Assembly (NCBI GenBank): GCA_910583765.1
Contig: CAJTYS010000013.1
Span: forward strand, 18,744 to 82,743
DNA length: 64,000 nt
Source of the DNA: an uncultured Eubacteriales bacterium
Lineage (GTDB): Bacteria; Bacillota; Clostridia; Peptostreptococcales; Anaerovoracaceae
Reading direction: 5' to 3'
Part shown: positions 33,391 through 43,201 of the stretch, in pieces
How the letters are laid out: each line of letters begins with the position of its first letter
Position numbering within the stretch: the first letter of the stretch is position 1
Made by a program: the position numbers and the translations under genes
Notes under the pieces: model-generated
Databases searched by the model: none
What the model was told of the DNA's origin: nothing
The model's input: only the letters and a program-made list of their open reading frames with translations

Positions 33391-36018
33391 ATGGAAAAGA
33401 AAAAATTTGTTTACTCATTCAATGAAGGCTCAAAAGACATGAAAGACCTGCTGGGCGGAAAAGGCGCGAATCTGGCGGAAATGACCAAGATCGGACTTCC
33501 AGTGCCATTTGGATTCACAGTCACCACAGAGGCCTGCAATCGTTACTACGAAGAAGGCAAGACCATTGCAGATGACATTGTGGAAGATATTTTCGCGAAG
33601 CTGGCTGATCTGGAAAACGTGACAGATAAAAAATTCGGCAGCGTAGAAAACCCATTGTTGGTATCCGTTCGTTCCGGCGCAAAGATTTCCATGCCTGGAA
33701 TGATGGACACCATCTTGAACTTAGGTCTCAATGACAATACGGTAGAAGGTCTGGCGACATTGACAGAAAATCCAAGATTCGCATATGACAGCTATAGAAG
33801 ATTCATCCAGATGTTCGGTGACGTTGTAATGGAGATTCCGAAGACCAAGTTCGATGCCATCTTTGATTCTAAAAAGGAAAAAGAAGGCTGTGAATTCGAT
33901 GTGGATCTGACCACAGAACATCTGAAAGATATTATCACCGACTACAAGGCTCTGGTAAAGAAAGAAATGGGCAGAGATTTCCCACAGGAACCAAAGGATC
34001 AGCTCATGGAAGCCATCAAAGCCGTGTTCCGCTCCTGGAACAATGACAGGGCCATCCTTTATAGAGAACTCAACGATATTCCGGACAGCATCGGTACCGC
34101 TGTAAACGTGCAGTCCATGGTATTTGGAAACATGGGAGACACTTCTGGAACAGGCGTTGCTTTCACCAGAAATCCGGCAAACGGCGAGAAGAAACTGTTT
34201 GGAGAATTCCTGGTGAACGCACAGGGCGAAGACGTTGTGGCTGGTATCCGCACGCCGCAGCCGATCTCTGAAATGGCTCAGGCCTTCCCAGATGTTTACA
34301 AAGAATTCACAAGGATTTCAGAACTCCTGGAAAAACATTATACAGACATGCAGGACATGGAGTTCACAGTTGAAAGAAACAAACTGTTCATGCTTCAGAC
34401 AAGAAACGGTAAGAGAACAGCTGCCGCAGCGGTAAAAGTGGCAGTGGACATGGAAAAAGAAGGGCTCATTACCAAGGAAACAGCTGTCACCAGACTGGAA
34501 CCAGCTATGATCGACCAGCTGCTGCACCCGAAATTCGATGAAAAAGAATTGGCTGCCGCTGAACGGCTGACAAAGGGACTGCCGGCTTCACCAGGAGCTG
34601 CCACAGGCAAGATCTATTTTAGCGCCGCGGACGCAGTGGCTGCTGTGGAAAATGGCAACCCGGCGATCTTGGTAAGGCTGGAGACTTCCCCAGAAGACCT
34701 GGCCGGCATGGTGGCCGCGGAAGGAATCCTCACCGCAAGAGGCGGCATGACTTCCCACGCCGCGGTTGTAGCCAGAGGCATGGGCAAGTGCTGCGTATCT
34801 GGATGCGCGGAGATCAAGGTTGACGAAGAAGCCAAGACCCTGGGCGTAGCTGGACAGGTGTTCAAAGAAGGAGACTATATCTCTCTGGACGGAACTGTGG
34901 GCGAAGTGCTGAAAGGACAGGTAAAGACTGTCGCGCCTGAGCTTTCCGGCGACTTTGGCACTATCATGCAGTGGGCAGACGAGATCAGGACTCTGAAAGT
35001 CAGGACGAACGCTGACAATCCGAGAGACGCGAAGCAGGCTGTTGAATTCGGCGCAGAAGGCATCGGTCTTTGCCGGACAGAGCACATGTTCTTTGAAGAC
35101 GAAAGAATCCCTGCGGTAAGAAGGATGATCCTGGCGGATTCCGAAGAAGAAAGAAGAGAAGCCCTTTCCTTCCTGCTGCCTTATCAGAAGGGCGACTTCA
35201 AGGGCATTTACGAGGTTATGGAAGACAGACCAGTGACTATCCGTCTGCTGGACCCACCGCTTCATGAATTCCTGCCGCACACAGACGAAGAGATCAAACA
35301 GCTGTCCGAGCAGATCAATGTTCCGTATGAAAAGCTGGCCAAGAAGACAGAAGAACTCCACGAGTTCAACCCAATGCTGGGACACCGGGGATGCCGTCTG
35401 GCGGTCACTTATCCGGAAATCGCTGAAATGCAGGCAGAAGCCATCATCATGGCAGCCATTGAAGTGAGAAAAGAAAAAGGTCTGGACATCATTCCGGAAA
35501 TCATGATCCCATTGGTAGGCATGAAGAAGGAACTGGCTGACGTAAAGGCTACTGTAGTAGAAACAGTGGAAAAAGTCATGGAACGTGAAGGCGAGAAATT
35601 CGATTATCTGGTAGGAACCATGATCGAGATTCCAAGAGCAGCGCTGACAGCTGACGAAATCGCGGAAGAAGCGGAATTCTTCTCCTTCGGTACCAATGAC
35701 TTGACTCAGATGACCTTCGGTTTCTCCAGAGATGACACAGGCAAGATCATCAAGGAATACAGAGACAAGGGCATCTTTGAAGAAGACCCGTTCCAGTCCA
35801 TTGATCAGACAGGCGTGGGCCAGCTGGTGAAGATGGCGGCTGAAAAGGGCAGAGCCACGAGACCAAATATCAAGCTGGGAATCTGCGGCGAGCACGGCGG
35901 CGAACCGAAATCCATTGAGTTCTGCCACAACATCGGACTCCAGTACGTGTCCTGCTCACCGTTCAGAGTGCCAATCGCTAGACTCGCGGCAGCACAGGCG
36001 GCTATTAAAAATAAGTAA
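33391..36018 (+). CDS. ppdK: Pyruvate, phosphate dikinase
   Basis: 875-residue enzyme interconverting pyruvate, ATP and phosphate with phosphoenolpyruvate, AMP and pyrophosphate; in clostridia it serves glycolysis or gluconeogenesis. The N-terminal ATP-grasp part starts FNEGSKDMKDLLGGKGANLAEM. The swivelling phosphohistidine domain has GGMTSHAAVVARGMGK with His456. The C-terminal TIM barrel ends with the catalytic GICGEHGGEP (Cys832). Both match the Clostridium symbiosum enzyme within one residue. The ATG at 33391 has AAGGAG ten bases ahead; an ATG 18 bases earlier lacks this. It is the last gene of the cluster and is followed by a terminator. Confidence 0.97.
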   Translation: MEKKKFVYSFNEGSKDMKDLLGGKGANLAEMTKIGLPVPFGFTVTTEACNRYYEEGKTIADDIVEDIFAKLADLENVTDKKFGSVENPLLVSVRSGAKISMPGMMDTILNLGLNDNTVEGLATLTENPRFAYDSYRRFIQMFGDVVMEIPKTKFDAIFDSKKEKEGCEFDVDLTTEHLKDIITDYKALVKKEMGRDFPQEPKDQLMEAIKAVFRSWNNDRAILYRELNDIPDSIGTAVNVQSMVFGNMGDTSGTGVAFTRNPANGEKKLFGEFLVNAQGEDVVAGIRTPQPISEMAQAFPDVYKEFTRISELLEKHYTDMQDMEFTVERNKLFMLQTRNGKRTAAAAVKVAVDMEKEGLITKETAVTRLEPAMIDQLLHPKFDEKELAAAERLTKGLPASPGAATGKIYFSAADAVAAVENGNPAILVRLETSPEDLAGMVAAEGILTARGGMTSHAAVVARGMGKCCVSGCAEIKVDEEAKTLGVAGQVFKEGDYISLDGTVGEVLKGQVKTVAPELSGDFGTIMQWADEIRTLKVRTNADNPRDAKQAVEFGAEGIGLCRTEHMFFEDERIPAVRRMILADSEEERREALSFLLPYQKGDFKGIYEVMEDRPVTIRLLDPPLHEFLPHTDEEIKQLSEQINVPYEKLAKKTEELHEFNPMLGHRGCRLAVTYPEIAEMQAEAIIMAAIEVRKEKGLDIIPEIMIPLVGMKKELADVKATVVETVEKVMEREGEKFDYLVGTMIEIPRAALTADEIAEEAEFFSFGTNDLTQMTFGFSRDDTGKIIKEYRDKGIFEEDPFQSIDQTGVGQLVKMAAEKGRATRPNIKLGICGEHGGEPKSIEFCHNIGLQYVSCSPFRVPIARLAAAQAAIKNK

Positions 36019-36068
36019 GAGCAAGAAGATTTAGGCAACAATATATTTACGTCTAAATATAAGTTCTG

Positions 36069-36103
36069 CAAGGGGAAGCAAGGCTTCCCCTTGTTTAACG
36101 TTT
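36069..36103 (+). terminator. Intrinsic terminator after ppdK
   Basis: CAAGGGGAAGC (36069-36079) pairs perfectly with GCTTCCCCTTG (36083-36093) around a 3-base loop, followed by TTTAACGTTT. It ends the yqfC-to-ppdK cluster. Confidence 0.85.
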
Positions 36104-36163
36104 GGGAATAGGCCTAATTAAGCGTTTATTCCTTTTCGACAATACTCAGGCAGGAGGAGCAAA

Positions 36164-36904
36164 ATGAAAAAGAGATATTATGCGGTATTGATGACATTCA
36201 TAATGGGAATTTCGGTGTTTTTAACAGCGGAACCGACGCATGCTGCCGCAAAAGCGGTCTATATAGATCCGGTGGCAGTGACGCTGTATGCAGGTGACAC
36301 TAAGAAAGTGACTATGTATGTGGGTGGCGAGGTCTCCTCTGCTGACAAATGGTCCTCTAACAATAAGAAGGTGGCTGCGGTCAGCAAAAAGGGCATGATA
36401 ACGGCAAAGAAAGCCGGAAAAACTACGATTACCTGTAAGACAGGATTTGGCTATAACCTAAAGTGCGGCGTTACCGTTAAAAAGAAACTGGAACTGTCCA
36501 ATTATTTGAACAAAAACTACAAGAAACTGAAGAAGAAAACGCCGGAAGCGAAACATTTGGACGAGAATGCTGACCCCGCAGGCCTTGGAAATGTCTACGT
36601 GTTTGAGACAAGCAGCGGAACAGAACTGTTTTATCGGTATGACAAAAAGAAAAAGAAGATTCAGTCTATCCAGATATCCAGTGTTTCAGATGATTCGAGA
36701 CAGAAGCGATTTACTCTCTATGGTATCTCTCTGGAAATGAGTGTCAAAAAAGCAAAAGCAGCGCTGAAGGCTAAGAAATGTGCCTATGTCAGGAAAGAAA
36801 CCTATAGCGGTGGCAGAACACGTCTGATTTACAAGAAGAACGGTCACATGATCACCCTGTTTATTGAGAAGGGTAAAGTGACTGCGTATCAGTGGAGCCG
36901 TTAG
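36164..36904 (+). CDS. Secreted bacterial Ig-like (BIG2) domain protein
   Basis: 246-residue exported protein. Residues 1-27 form a signal peptide (MKKRYYAVLMTFIMGISVFL then TAEPTHA). Residues 33-107 form a BIG2 Ig-like domain (PVAVTLYAGDTKKVTMYV, WSSNNKKVAAVSKKGMITAK, AGKTTITC). The rest is a lysine-rich region with a C-terminal fold (LYGISLEMSVKKAKAALKAK). No sortase motif or repeat anchor is seen, so it is probably free or held by charge. CAGGAGGAG precedes the ATG. A surface or matrix role is likely but not specific. Confidence 0.82.
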   Translation: MKKRYYAVLMTFIMGISVFLTAEPTHAAAKAVYIDPVAVTLYAGDTKKVTMYVGGEVSSADKWSSNNKKVAAVSKKGMITAKKAGKTTITCKTGFGYNLKCGVTVKKKLELSNYLNKNYKKLKKKTPEAKHLDENADPAGLGNVYVFETSSGTELFYRYDKKKKKIQSIQISSVSDDSRQKRFTLYGISLEMSVKKAKAALKAKKCAYVRKETYSGGRTRLIYKKNGHMITLFIEKGKVTAYQWSR

Positions 36905-37017
36905 GGGAATGATGAAGGGATACAGATTGTTGACGCAGCGGACTGGCTATCGAAAATAAATAAGAACTAGACGGCTCGTACAATGACGTATACGATGACG
37001 ATGAGGGGGTGGCGAAG

Positions 37018-38721
37018 ATGGAGAGAAAGCGGGTTCCTATCGGATACGAAGACCTAAAAGAAATGATAGAAAAAGATTTTTACTACGTGGATAAAACCAT
37101 AATGCTCAAAGATTTGATGGATTCTGGCGGCAAAGTCACATTGATCACTAGGCCCCGGCGCTTTGGCAAGACTCTGAACCTGTCCATGATCCGCCGCTTT
37201 TTCGAAGATGAGAGGAATGGAAGGGGAGAACCGGTAGATAACAGCCATATCTTTGCTGATCTTGCTATTTCCAAATGCGGCCATGCATATATGGTTCATC
37301 AGGGTAAATATCCGGTTATCGACTTGTCTTTGAAATCTGCCAAGCAAGTCAGTTTTCAATTGGCCTATGGCGAACTCAAGAAACGGATCAGCGAGGAATT
37401 CAAACGACATCAGTATCTATTGTCAGGAGAAGCCTTGACAGAAAAAGAACGATTTGATTATCGGAGGATTATGGATGTGGCGGATGAGCCGCAGCTTTAT
37501 TTAGACAGCGTCCGATTTTTGTCGGAGTGCCTGGCAAAACACCACGGAAGAAAGACGATCATCCTTATTGACGAATATGACGTGCCCCTGGAAAATGCTT
37601 ATTTTGAGGGATTTTACCATGAGATGACTGGTTTTGTCCGCTCTCTCTTTGAATCAGCGCTAAAAACCAACGCCCATCTGGAATTCGCAGTGGTGACAGG
37701 GTGCCTCAGGATCAGCAGGGAGAGCATTTTCACCGGACTGAACAATCTGGAGATCCATTCTGTTTTGAGCCCTCACTATAGCAATGCCTTTGGCTTCACG
37801 GAAAAAGAAGTCAAAACCATGTTGGCGCGCTACGATTTGTCAGACAAGTACGAGGAATTGCAAGAATGGTATGACGGCTACCGGTTTGGGCAGCAGGAGA
37901 TCTACAATCCATGGAGCGTTCTCAATTATGTGAAGACCGCACAAGCCGATCCAAAGGCGTTTCCCAAAGCCTACTGGTCCAACACGTCTTCCAATGAGAT
38001 CATCAGAGAGCTGATCGAGGAAGCGGACCATACGACAAAAGCTGAAATTGAGATTTTGATGGACAAGGGAACCATCGAAAAGGCGATTCACGAAGAAATC
38101 ACCTATGGAGACATTCATCAGTCAGCGGATAATCTGTGGAATTTTCTATTCTTTACCGGATATTTAAAAGCAGAAGGCCAGCGGCTTGAAGATGGGGAAC
38201 TCTATTTGACCATGGCCATTCCTAATCTGGAAATTGAAATGGTCTATCGCCGGTCTATTATCAATTGGTTTGATCAGCGCATGAAGCAGGTGGACCGAAT
38301 ACCCCTTGTGAAAGCCCTGGAAGAAGGGGACTGCGAAGAGGCGGCAGCTTTTCTCTCAGCGCAGCTTATGGACACCATCAGCTATTTTGACTGTGGGGAA
38401 AGCTATTACCACGGATTTTTGGCAGGACTGTTAAAAAACGCAGGTCCTTATCTGGTAGTTTCCAACAGGGAGAGCGGAAGCGGCAGACCAGATCTGATCT
38501 TGAAGACAGCGGCGATCCGAAAGGGAAGGGTTCTGATCCTGGAACTGAAGGCAGCAAAGAATGCTGCTGAGATGGAAAAAAAGTGCGCAGAAGCGCTGCG
38601 GCAAGTGGAAGAACAGAAATATGCGGAGCCGTTTATCCATGAAGGATATCCCAAGGTGGATCAATACATCATCTGCTTTTATCGAAAAGAATGCCTGGTG
38701 GCGAAGATGGAGAAAAAGTGA
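37018..38721 (+). CDS. AAA-ATPase-like / PD-(D/E)XK nuclease protein, copy 2
   Basis: 567-residue paralogue of the 11.9-kb gene with the same two-domain plan: FYYVDKT near the start, Walker A-like RPRRFGKT, Walker B ILIDEYD, VVTGCLRISRESIFTGLNNL, then a C-terminal nuclease core with NRESGSGRPDLIL and VLILELK. The ATG at 37018 is preferred over the GTG at 37009 because GAGGGGG lies 8 bases before it. It is closer to the broken third copy (61.4 kb) than to copy 1, as seen in the TGCLRIS and YWSNTS segments. It is flanked downstream by an AT-rich palindromic element. Function of the family is unknown. Confidence 0.88.
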   Translation: MERKRVPIGYEDLKEMIEKDFYYVDKTIMLKDLMDSGGKVTLITRPRRFGKTLNLSMIRRFFEDERNGRGEPVDNSHIFADLAISKCGHAYMVHQGKYPVIDLSLKSAKQVSFQLAYGELKKRISEEFKRHQYLLSGEALTEKERFDYRRIMDVADEPQLYLDSVRFLSECLAKHHGRKTIILIDEYDVPLENAYFEGFYHEMTGFVRSLFESALKTNAHLEFAVVTGCLRISRESIFTGLNNLEIHSVLSPHYSNAFGFTEKEVKTMLARYDLSDKYEELQEWYDGYRFGQQEIYNPWSVLNYVKTAQADPKAFPKAYWSNTSSNEIIRELIEEADHTTKAEIEILMDKGTIEKAIHEEITYGDIHQSADNLWNFLFFTGYLKAEGQRLEDGELYLTMAIPNLEIEMVYRRSIINWFDQRMKQVDRIPLVKALEEGDCEEAAAFLSAQLMDTISYFDCGESYYHGFLAGLLKNAGPYLVVSNRESGSGRPDLILKTAAIRKGRVLILELKAAKNAAEMEKKCAEALRQVEEQKYAEPFIHEGYPKVDQYIICFYRKECLVAKMEKK

Positions 38722-38754
38722 GAATAGCTGACAGGTGGAGCAGGACCTTAAGAA

Positions 38755-38962
38755 TTTTACCGCCAAACCGAAAAAATATTTCCCTTGGCGGTAAAACTTC
38801 ACACAAAGGTCACTATTCCAAGAGGAAATTAGTCCCTTTTCCCCAACTTTCCTTCCGTAAATGTAAGTATATGAAGTAATATTACTTTAATATCTAAATA
38901 ATTCCTTTTTTATCCATATTTTTTACCACCAAATCCAGAAATAATCCTGTTTGGCGGTAAAA
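38755..38962. repeat. AT-rich 208-bp palindromic element (two TTTTACCGCCAA hairpins)
   Basis: Two hairpins share one motif. TTTTACCGCCAA (38755-38766) pairs perfectly with TTGGCGGTAAAA (38785-38796). TTTTACCACCAAA (38921-38933) pairs with TTTGGCGGTAAAA (38950-38962) with one mismatch. Midway lies a perfect 14-base palindrome AAGTAATATTACTT (38874-38887). The DNA between is clearly AT-richer than the flanking genes. It lies 33 bases past the second AAA/PD-(D/E)XK gene. It may be a miniature mobile element, a repeated extragenic palindrome pair, or a protein-binding site; no transposase is present. Confidence 0.6.
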
Positions 38963-39277
38963 GGCTCCTTGCCTAAAGAAATCACAAACTTGTTGCCTTT
39001 TGTCCATGCAGTAGAGCTAGAACGAGTAGCGCTGAGCATCTGGTGCGCAGACATGTTTTCCCATAGTTTAAAGGGAAATGAGCTGCGGAGTGGCCACTAT
39101 CAGCATAGCCGTAGCTTTACTTCTGCCACAGACGAAGAAAATATAGAGCAAATTAATCAAATCAAACAGCAAATTACGCAACATAAAACAGCAAGACTAT
39201 ACATATTCACAAGCGTATAATAAGGATTGTAAAAAGCTTAGTTCCTAAGCAATATTTTTTATACGAGGAGTGAAAAC
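38963..39277. other. Intergenic stretch before the cation efflux gene
   Basis: A reading frame of 89 codons with a TTG start spans 38951-39220 but has no ribosome site or recognisable family and is not called. A TATAAT at 39216-39221 lacks a -35. A small hairpin GCTTAG-TTC-CTAAGC (39236-39250) is followed by AATATTTTTT 18 bases before the next ribosome site and may be a terminator or attenuator. Confidence 0.35.
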
Positions 39278-40177
39278 GTGGACGAAAGTCTAAAACTGGA
39301 AAAACGAATCTTAAAAGTATCTTTTGCGGGAAGCGCGGCATTTTTGTTGGCTGAATGCATCATGGCCTTTGTCACAGGCTCTCATGCGGTGCTCATGGAC
39401 TGCGTGTATGACATCGCGGACATTGTCATGTTAGGGCCTTTCATGGTTTTAGTGCCGCTGCTGTACAAACCGGTCACAGAAAAGCGGCCCTACGGCTTTT
39501 CCCAGGTGGAATCGCTATTTATCATCATCAAGACAGGTTTGCTGATTTTCATTACCATTCAGCTGGTGGTGGAGAGCGGACAAATGATCCTAGCTGGCGG
39601 GCATGTTGTGAATGCGGGTGCGATTGCCATCTTTGAATTAATGGTATCTGTGACATGTGTTACCATGTACATTGTGCTGAATCATCTCAACAAAAAGTAT
39701 TCATCGCCAACAGTGAAGGCAGAAATCTATATCTGGAAGCTGGATGCTCTGAGCACCTTTGGCGTGGGCGCAGCCTTTGTCATTCAGTTGGTGCTGCAGA
39801 GAACGCCTCTGGAATGGCTGTCGCCATATATTGATCCGGGCATTGCCATCATCATGGCGCTGCTGCTCTTAAGAGAGCCAGTGTCCATGTTCTGGGAAGG
39901 AATCAAGAATTTAGTGCTGTTCGCGCCGAAAAAAGAAGTGATGGACCATGTGCGGGAAGTGGCAGAAGGCCATTTGCAGAAGCATCATTTCACAATCAAT
40001 TTCCTGGATATGATCAAAACAGGAAGAAAGACCTGGATCGAGATCTATATCATCCAGAAAGAAGACCTGATCAGCATCAAAGAATTGAAACAAGCCCACG
40101 ATGAGATCACCCGGGAACTGAAAAAAGAATATCAGAACGTATATCTGGAGCTAATCCCGGAAATCGAACATTTATAG
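39278..40177 (+). CDS. Cation diffusion facilitator family transporter
   Basis: 299-residue inner-membrane antiporter of the CDF family, exporting divalent metal ions. Six hydrophobic helices fill residues about 15-205, with MDCVYDIADIVM in helix 2 supplying metal-binding Asp residues and YGFSQVESL the family loop motif. The cytoplasmic C-terminal domain spans 215-299. GTG start at 39278 with CGAGGAG eight bases before it. It is monocistronic and followed by a strong terminator. Metal preference is not evident, because the classical HxxxD of zinc exporters is replaced. Confidence 0.87.
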   Translation: MDESLKLEKRILKVSFAGSAAFLLAECIMAFVTGSHAVLMDCVYDIADIVMLGPFMVLVPLLYKPVTEKRPYGFSQVESLFIIIKTGLLIFITIQLVVESGQMILAGGHVVNAGAIAIFELMVSVTCVTMYIVLNHLNKKYSSPTVKAEIYIWKLDALSTFGVGAAFVIQLVLQRTPLEWLSPYIDPGIAIIMALLLLREPVSMFWEGIKNLVLFAPKKEVMDHVREVAEGHLQKHHFTINFLDMIKTGRKTWIEIYIIQKEDLISIKELKQAHDEITRELKKEYQNVYLELIPEIEHL

Positions 40178-40282
40178 GCGAGCGTGAGAGGAACGATCAA
40201 AAAGGACGGCTCTGAGGCTGAGGGCCTGCTCCCCCCCCTTTTGAGATGCAGCCTTGAGCCACAAAGTGAAAATCAAAAATTT

Positions 40283-40329
40283 AGCAGCAAACAGCGGGAA
40301 GGTCCCTGTTTGCTGCTTTTGTTTGTTTC
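40283..40329 (+). terminator. Intrinsic terminator after the cation transporter
   Basis: AGCAGCAAACAG (40283-40294) pairs with CTGTTTGCTGCT (40306-40317), with a further GGG/CCC possibility in the loop, followed by TTTGTTTGTTT. It lies between convergent genes. Confidence 0.85.
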
Positions 40330-40346
40330 CAGAAGAAGAGCCGTTC

Positions 40347-42314
40347 TCATTCTTCTACAAGTTCATACGGGGCTTCCGGATAGCCGATATAGGTCATGGT
40401 TTTCATATCAAGGGCAGCCACCCGATCCGCAGCGTCCACCAAAGGAAGCTTCTTGTTTTTACGAATAAATAGCGGTACTTCGTTTAGCGCCACTTCCACA
40501 AAATGATGGCCAGCAGGCAGGATTTCCTGATACAGCGTCCCATCAGGCAGGAACTTCACCAGCATCATTTCCTCCGGCAGATAAACGGGCCGTCCAATGG
40601 CGTTCTGGGTGTAGATTGGCGCGATCATGGCTTCATTTCCCAGGATCAGCTGATCCTCGATATTGCAGGCGATCCGGTCCTGTGGATAAACGAATGCCAG
40701 AGGCTTGAACATCAGATCATCGTTTCTGGCAGCCTTCAAATATTCGCTGTACAGATAGGGGATCAGTCGATACCGGACCTGGATCACATGGCGAAAATCT
40801 TCAGGATGATCGAACTGATAAAACTCCTGCTCCCTTGTTCCAGCCGCAGAGTGGTTGCGCATCAGCGGTGTGAAGACTCCCAGCGCCAGCCAGCGAAGGA
40901 GCAGGTCCTCCGTGGCATCGCACCCAAAACCGCCAAGATCAGCGCCAATATAGAGAAATCCGCACATGTTGAGAGAAGGCAGCATTTTCAAATTCAATAA
41001 AATATGGCTCCACCAGGACATGTTGTCACCGGTCCAAAGGCCGCTGTACCGGTGCATGCCAATGTAAGAGGCCCGGGAAAACATGAGAATCCCCTTGCCA
41101 GGAGCGAGCCTGGCGAAAGCCTCTCCTGCGGCCCGGCTCATATTGAACCCATACAGATTATGCACCTGGTCGTGACGGACCCGCCTGCCGCCGCCAAGGT
41201 CATGGTAGAACCGGCAATAATCCTCCGGCTTGTTGGCCAGAGCTTTTGCATGATCGGAAAAATCAAAGCTGTGAAAAGACAGCTCGCCTTGGAGAATTTT
41301 TTCCATCCATGTTCGGATTTCAGCCTCGCCTTCAGCGGAAAAGAAGATGGCCGGCTCGTTCATGTCGTTCCAAAACCCTTCGATCCCAGCATCTAAAAGG
41401 ACCTTATACTGCTCACCAAACCATTTCCTGGCCTTAGGATTGAGAAAGTCTGGAAAATGAGTCGTGCCAGGCCAGACGCAGGCTTCAAATTTCGTACCGT
41501 CTTCCCGCTTGCAGAAATATCCCTTTTCCACGCCCTCTTCATAGACCCGGTATCCTGGTTCTGCCTTGACCCCTGCGTCAATGATGGGGATCAGCCGGAG
41601 GCCACGCTGTTTCATTTCAGCCACAAATGCTGAAAAATCCGGAAAATTTTGAGGATCCACTGTGAAATCCTTGTAATGATCCATATACTCGATATCCATG
41701 TAGATCATATCCAGCGGGATGTCATGCCTGCGGTGTTCATCCGCTACCTTTCGGAAATCGTCAGGCGTCGCGTAACCCCAGCGGCTCTGTCCATAGCCAA
41801 AAGCAAATTTCGGCGGGATATAGCTTTTCCCAATGATCCTGCGAAATTGGCGCGCAATATCGTAAGGCCCTTCACCAGTGATCACATAAAGATGCAGATC
41901 CAACTTGTCGCAGGACACAGTCAGCAGATCTCTATGAGAATATCCGATGTCAAAAGTCACGGCTCCCGGGTAGTCGAAGAAAAGTCCAAAAGCATTAGGA
42001 GACGCATCAGGCTTAGACGCATCAGGCATGCTGGATATAATGATAAAGTTGTGGGCACCATAGAAAGAGTGCTTGTCCTCCGTATGGATCGGATCATCAG
42101 CACAATAGCTGACATAGAGGTAGCCACGTTTATCGATTCCTCGGTTCGCTTCTCCCAGGCCATAGACCTTATCATCTGGGCCAAGGGCATAGGAAAAGAA
42201 AAAGCCATCATCTGTGGAGATCCTCCCAAAGGCCAGGTCATCGCTGGCTGCTGGGAGCAAAGCCACCACTGCTTCTGTTTCAAAAGGCGTGCCAAAGGTG
42301 TATTTTTGGATCAT
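40347..42314 (-). CDS. Glycoside hydrolase family 31 (alpha-glucosidase type)
   Basis: 655-residue cytosolic GH31 enzyme releasing alpha-linked glucose (or xylose/galactose in subgroups). The catalytic nucleophile Asp317 lies in GFWNDMNEP. The conserved GYGQSRWGYATPDDFRKVAD and IYMDIEYMDHYKDFT lead into the barrel, and ADLGGFGCDATEDLLLRW follows. No signal peptide, so the substrate is imported first. Its ATG overlaps the AraC stop as ATGA, so the two form one leftward operon divergent from the galactoside uptake genes. It could trim alpha-glucosides that enter through the same transporter. Substrate within GH31 is not certain. Confidence 0.92.
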   Translation of the reverse strand: MIQKYTFGTPFETEAVVALLPAASDDLAFGRISTDDGFFFSYALGPDDKVYGLGEANRGIDKRGYLYVSYCADDPIHTEDKHSFYGAHNFIIISSMPDASKPDASPNAFGLFFDYPGAVTFDIGYSHRDLLTVSCDKLDLHLYVITGEGPYDIARQFRRIIGKSYIPPKFAFGYGQSRWGYATPDDFRKVADEHRRHDIPLDMIYMDIEYMDHYKDFTVDPQNFPDFSAFVAEMKQRGLRLIPIIDAGVKAEPGYRVYEEGVEKGYFCKREDGTKFEACVWPGTTHFPDFLNPKARKWFGEQYKVLLDAGIEGFWNDMNEPAIFFSAEGEAEIRTWMEKILQGELSFHSFDFSDHAKALANKPEDYCRFYHDLGGGRRVRHDQVHNLYGFNMSRAAGEAFARLAPGKGILMFSRASYIGMHRYSGLWTGDNMSWWSHILLNLKMLPSLNMCGFLYIGADLGGFGCDATEDLLLRWLALGVFTPLMRNHSAAGTREQEFYQFDHPEDFRHVIQVRYRLIPYLYSEYLKAARNDDLMFKPLAFVYPQDRIACNIEDQLILGNEAMIAPIYTQNAIGRPVYLPEEMMLVKFLPDGTLYQEILPAGHHFVEVALNEVPLFIRKNKKLPLVDAADRVAALDMKTMTYIGYPEAPYELVEE

Positions 42315-43201
42315 AAAGTCTCCTTTCTGCCAAAGCCGTCAAATGCCAATGAGAGCTGCTTGTGATTCTGCCGATACGCCCGAGGCGGCATGCCATACAC
42401 ATTTTTGAATGCCCTGGAAAAATGCAGCTGGTTCGGATAGCCCACCTGTTCGCAAATGGCGCTGATGGGAAGGTCTGTGGTAGTCAAAAGGGTAGAGGCT
42501 TTCGTCATCCGGTAACGAATTAGAAATTCCTGTGGCGACTGCCCGATGGTATCCTTGAACACTTTGCCGAAATAACTGCGGTCCAGGTTGCAGCGCTTGG
42601 CCATATCCTCCACAGTAATAGGGGAAGGATAGTATTGCTCAATAAAGGAAATGGCCTCCTGCGCATAAAAGCGCGAAAGCTTCCCGCTCTGGAGCTTTTT
42701 CCGCTTGGAGGATGTGCTGATCAGCGTATCCAGGATCAAATACAGATGTCCGATAAAGCGAGGGCCAGTCATGTCCGGATGTTCGACCATATAGAGCATG
42801 TCCTTGGCGAGCGCGTCAGCATCCTCTGCGGAAGAAGGCGTAAAAATAGGGGATTCCGCGGACAATCCGGCTTCACTGGTGAATTCTCCTGCCCGCAGGC
42901 CATCGAATTCGATCCACACATATTCCCAAGGATCGTGACGATCCGCATAATAAGTGGTTACGTAACCAGGTTCGATGAGAAAGCCCTGGCCCGCGTGTAT
43001 CGGGTAGCTGATCGATTTTTCGCCGCTTTCCAGGTTTACGTCCAGAACGCCTTTACCAGAAAGCACATAGTGGAACAAATAGTGGTTCCGAATCGCCGGA
43101 CCAAAGGAATGCATGGGTTTACACTGTTCATTACCATACTGGTAGGCAACCAGATCCAGAAATCTTGTGTCTGAAAATACATGAAAAGAATCCATTCGCA
43201 T
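42311..43201 (-). CDS. AraC family transcriptional regulator of the galactoside locus
   Basis: 296-residue regulator with an N-terminal cupin-like sugar-sensing domain (YVLSGKGVLDVNLESGEKSI and following, about 45-110) and a C-terminal double helix-turn-helix (TVEDMAKRCNLDRSYFGKVF and SAICEQVGYPNQLHFSRAFK). MsmR/RafR-type activators of raffinose and melibiose operons share this plan. The ATG at 43201 is used; GTG at 43210 sits too near the GGAG site, so the exact start is open by a few codons. It is divergent from the sugar-uptake operon and probably activates it. Confidence 0.88.
   Translation of the reverse strand: MRMDSFHVFSDTRFLDLVAYQYGNEQCKPMHSFGPAIRNHYLFHYVLSGKGVLDVNLESGEKSISYPIHAGQGFLIEPGYVTTYYADRHDPWEYVWIEFDGLRAGEFTSEAGLSAESPIFTPSSAEDADALAKDMLYMVEHPDMTGPRFIGHLYLILDTLISTSSKRKKLQSGKLSRFYAQEAISFIEQYYPSPITVEDMAKRCNLDRSYFGKVFKDTIGQSPQEFLIRYRMTKASTLLTTTDLPISAICEQVGYPNQLHFSRAFKNVYGMPPRAYRQNHKQLSLAFDGFGRKETL

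Noticed and set aside
34588..35928. 446-codon antisense frame over ppdK
   Set aside because: Shadow of the dikinase, whose catalytic residues are all in place on the plus strand.
38951..39220. 89-codon frame with TTG start
   Set aside because: No ribosome site, no family, and it begins inside a hairpin arm; treated as non-coding.
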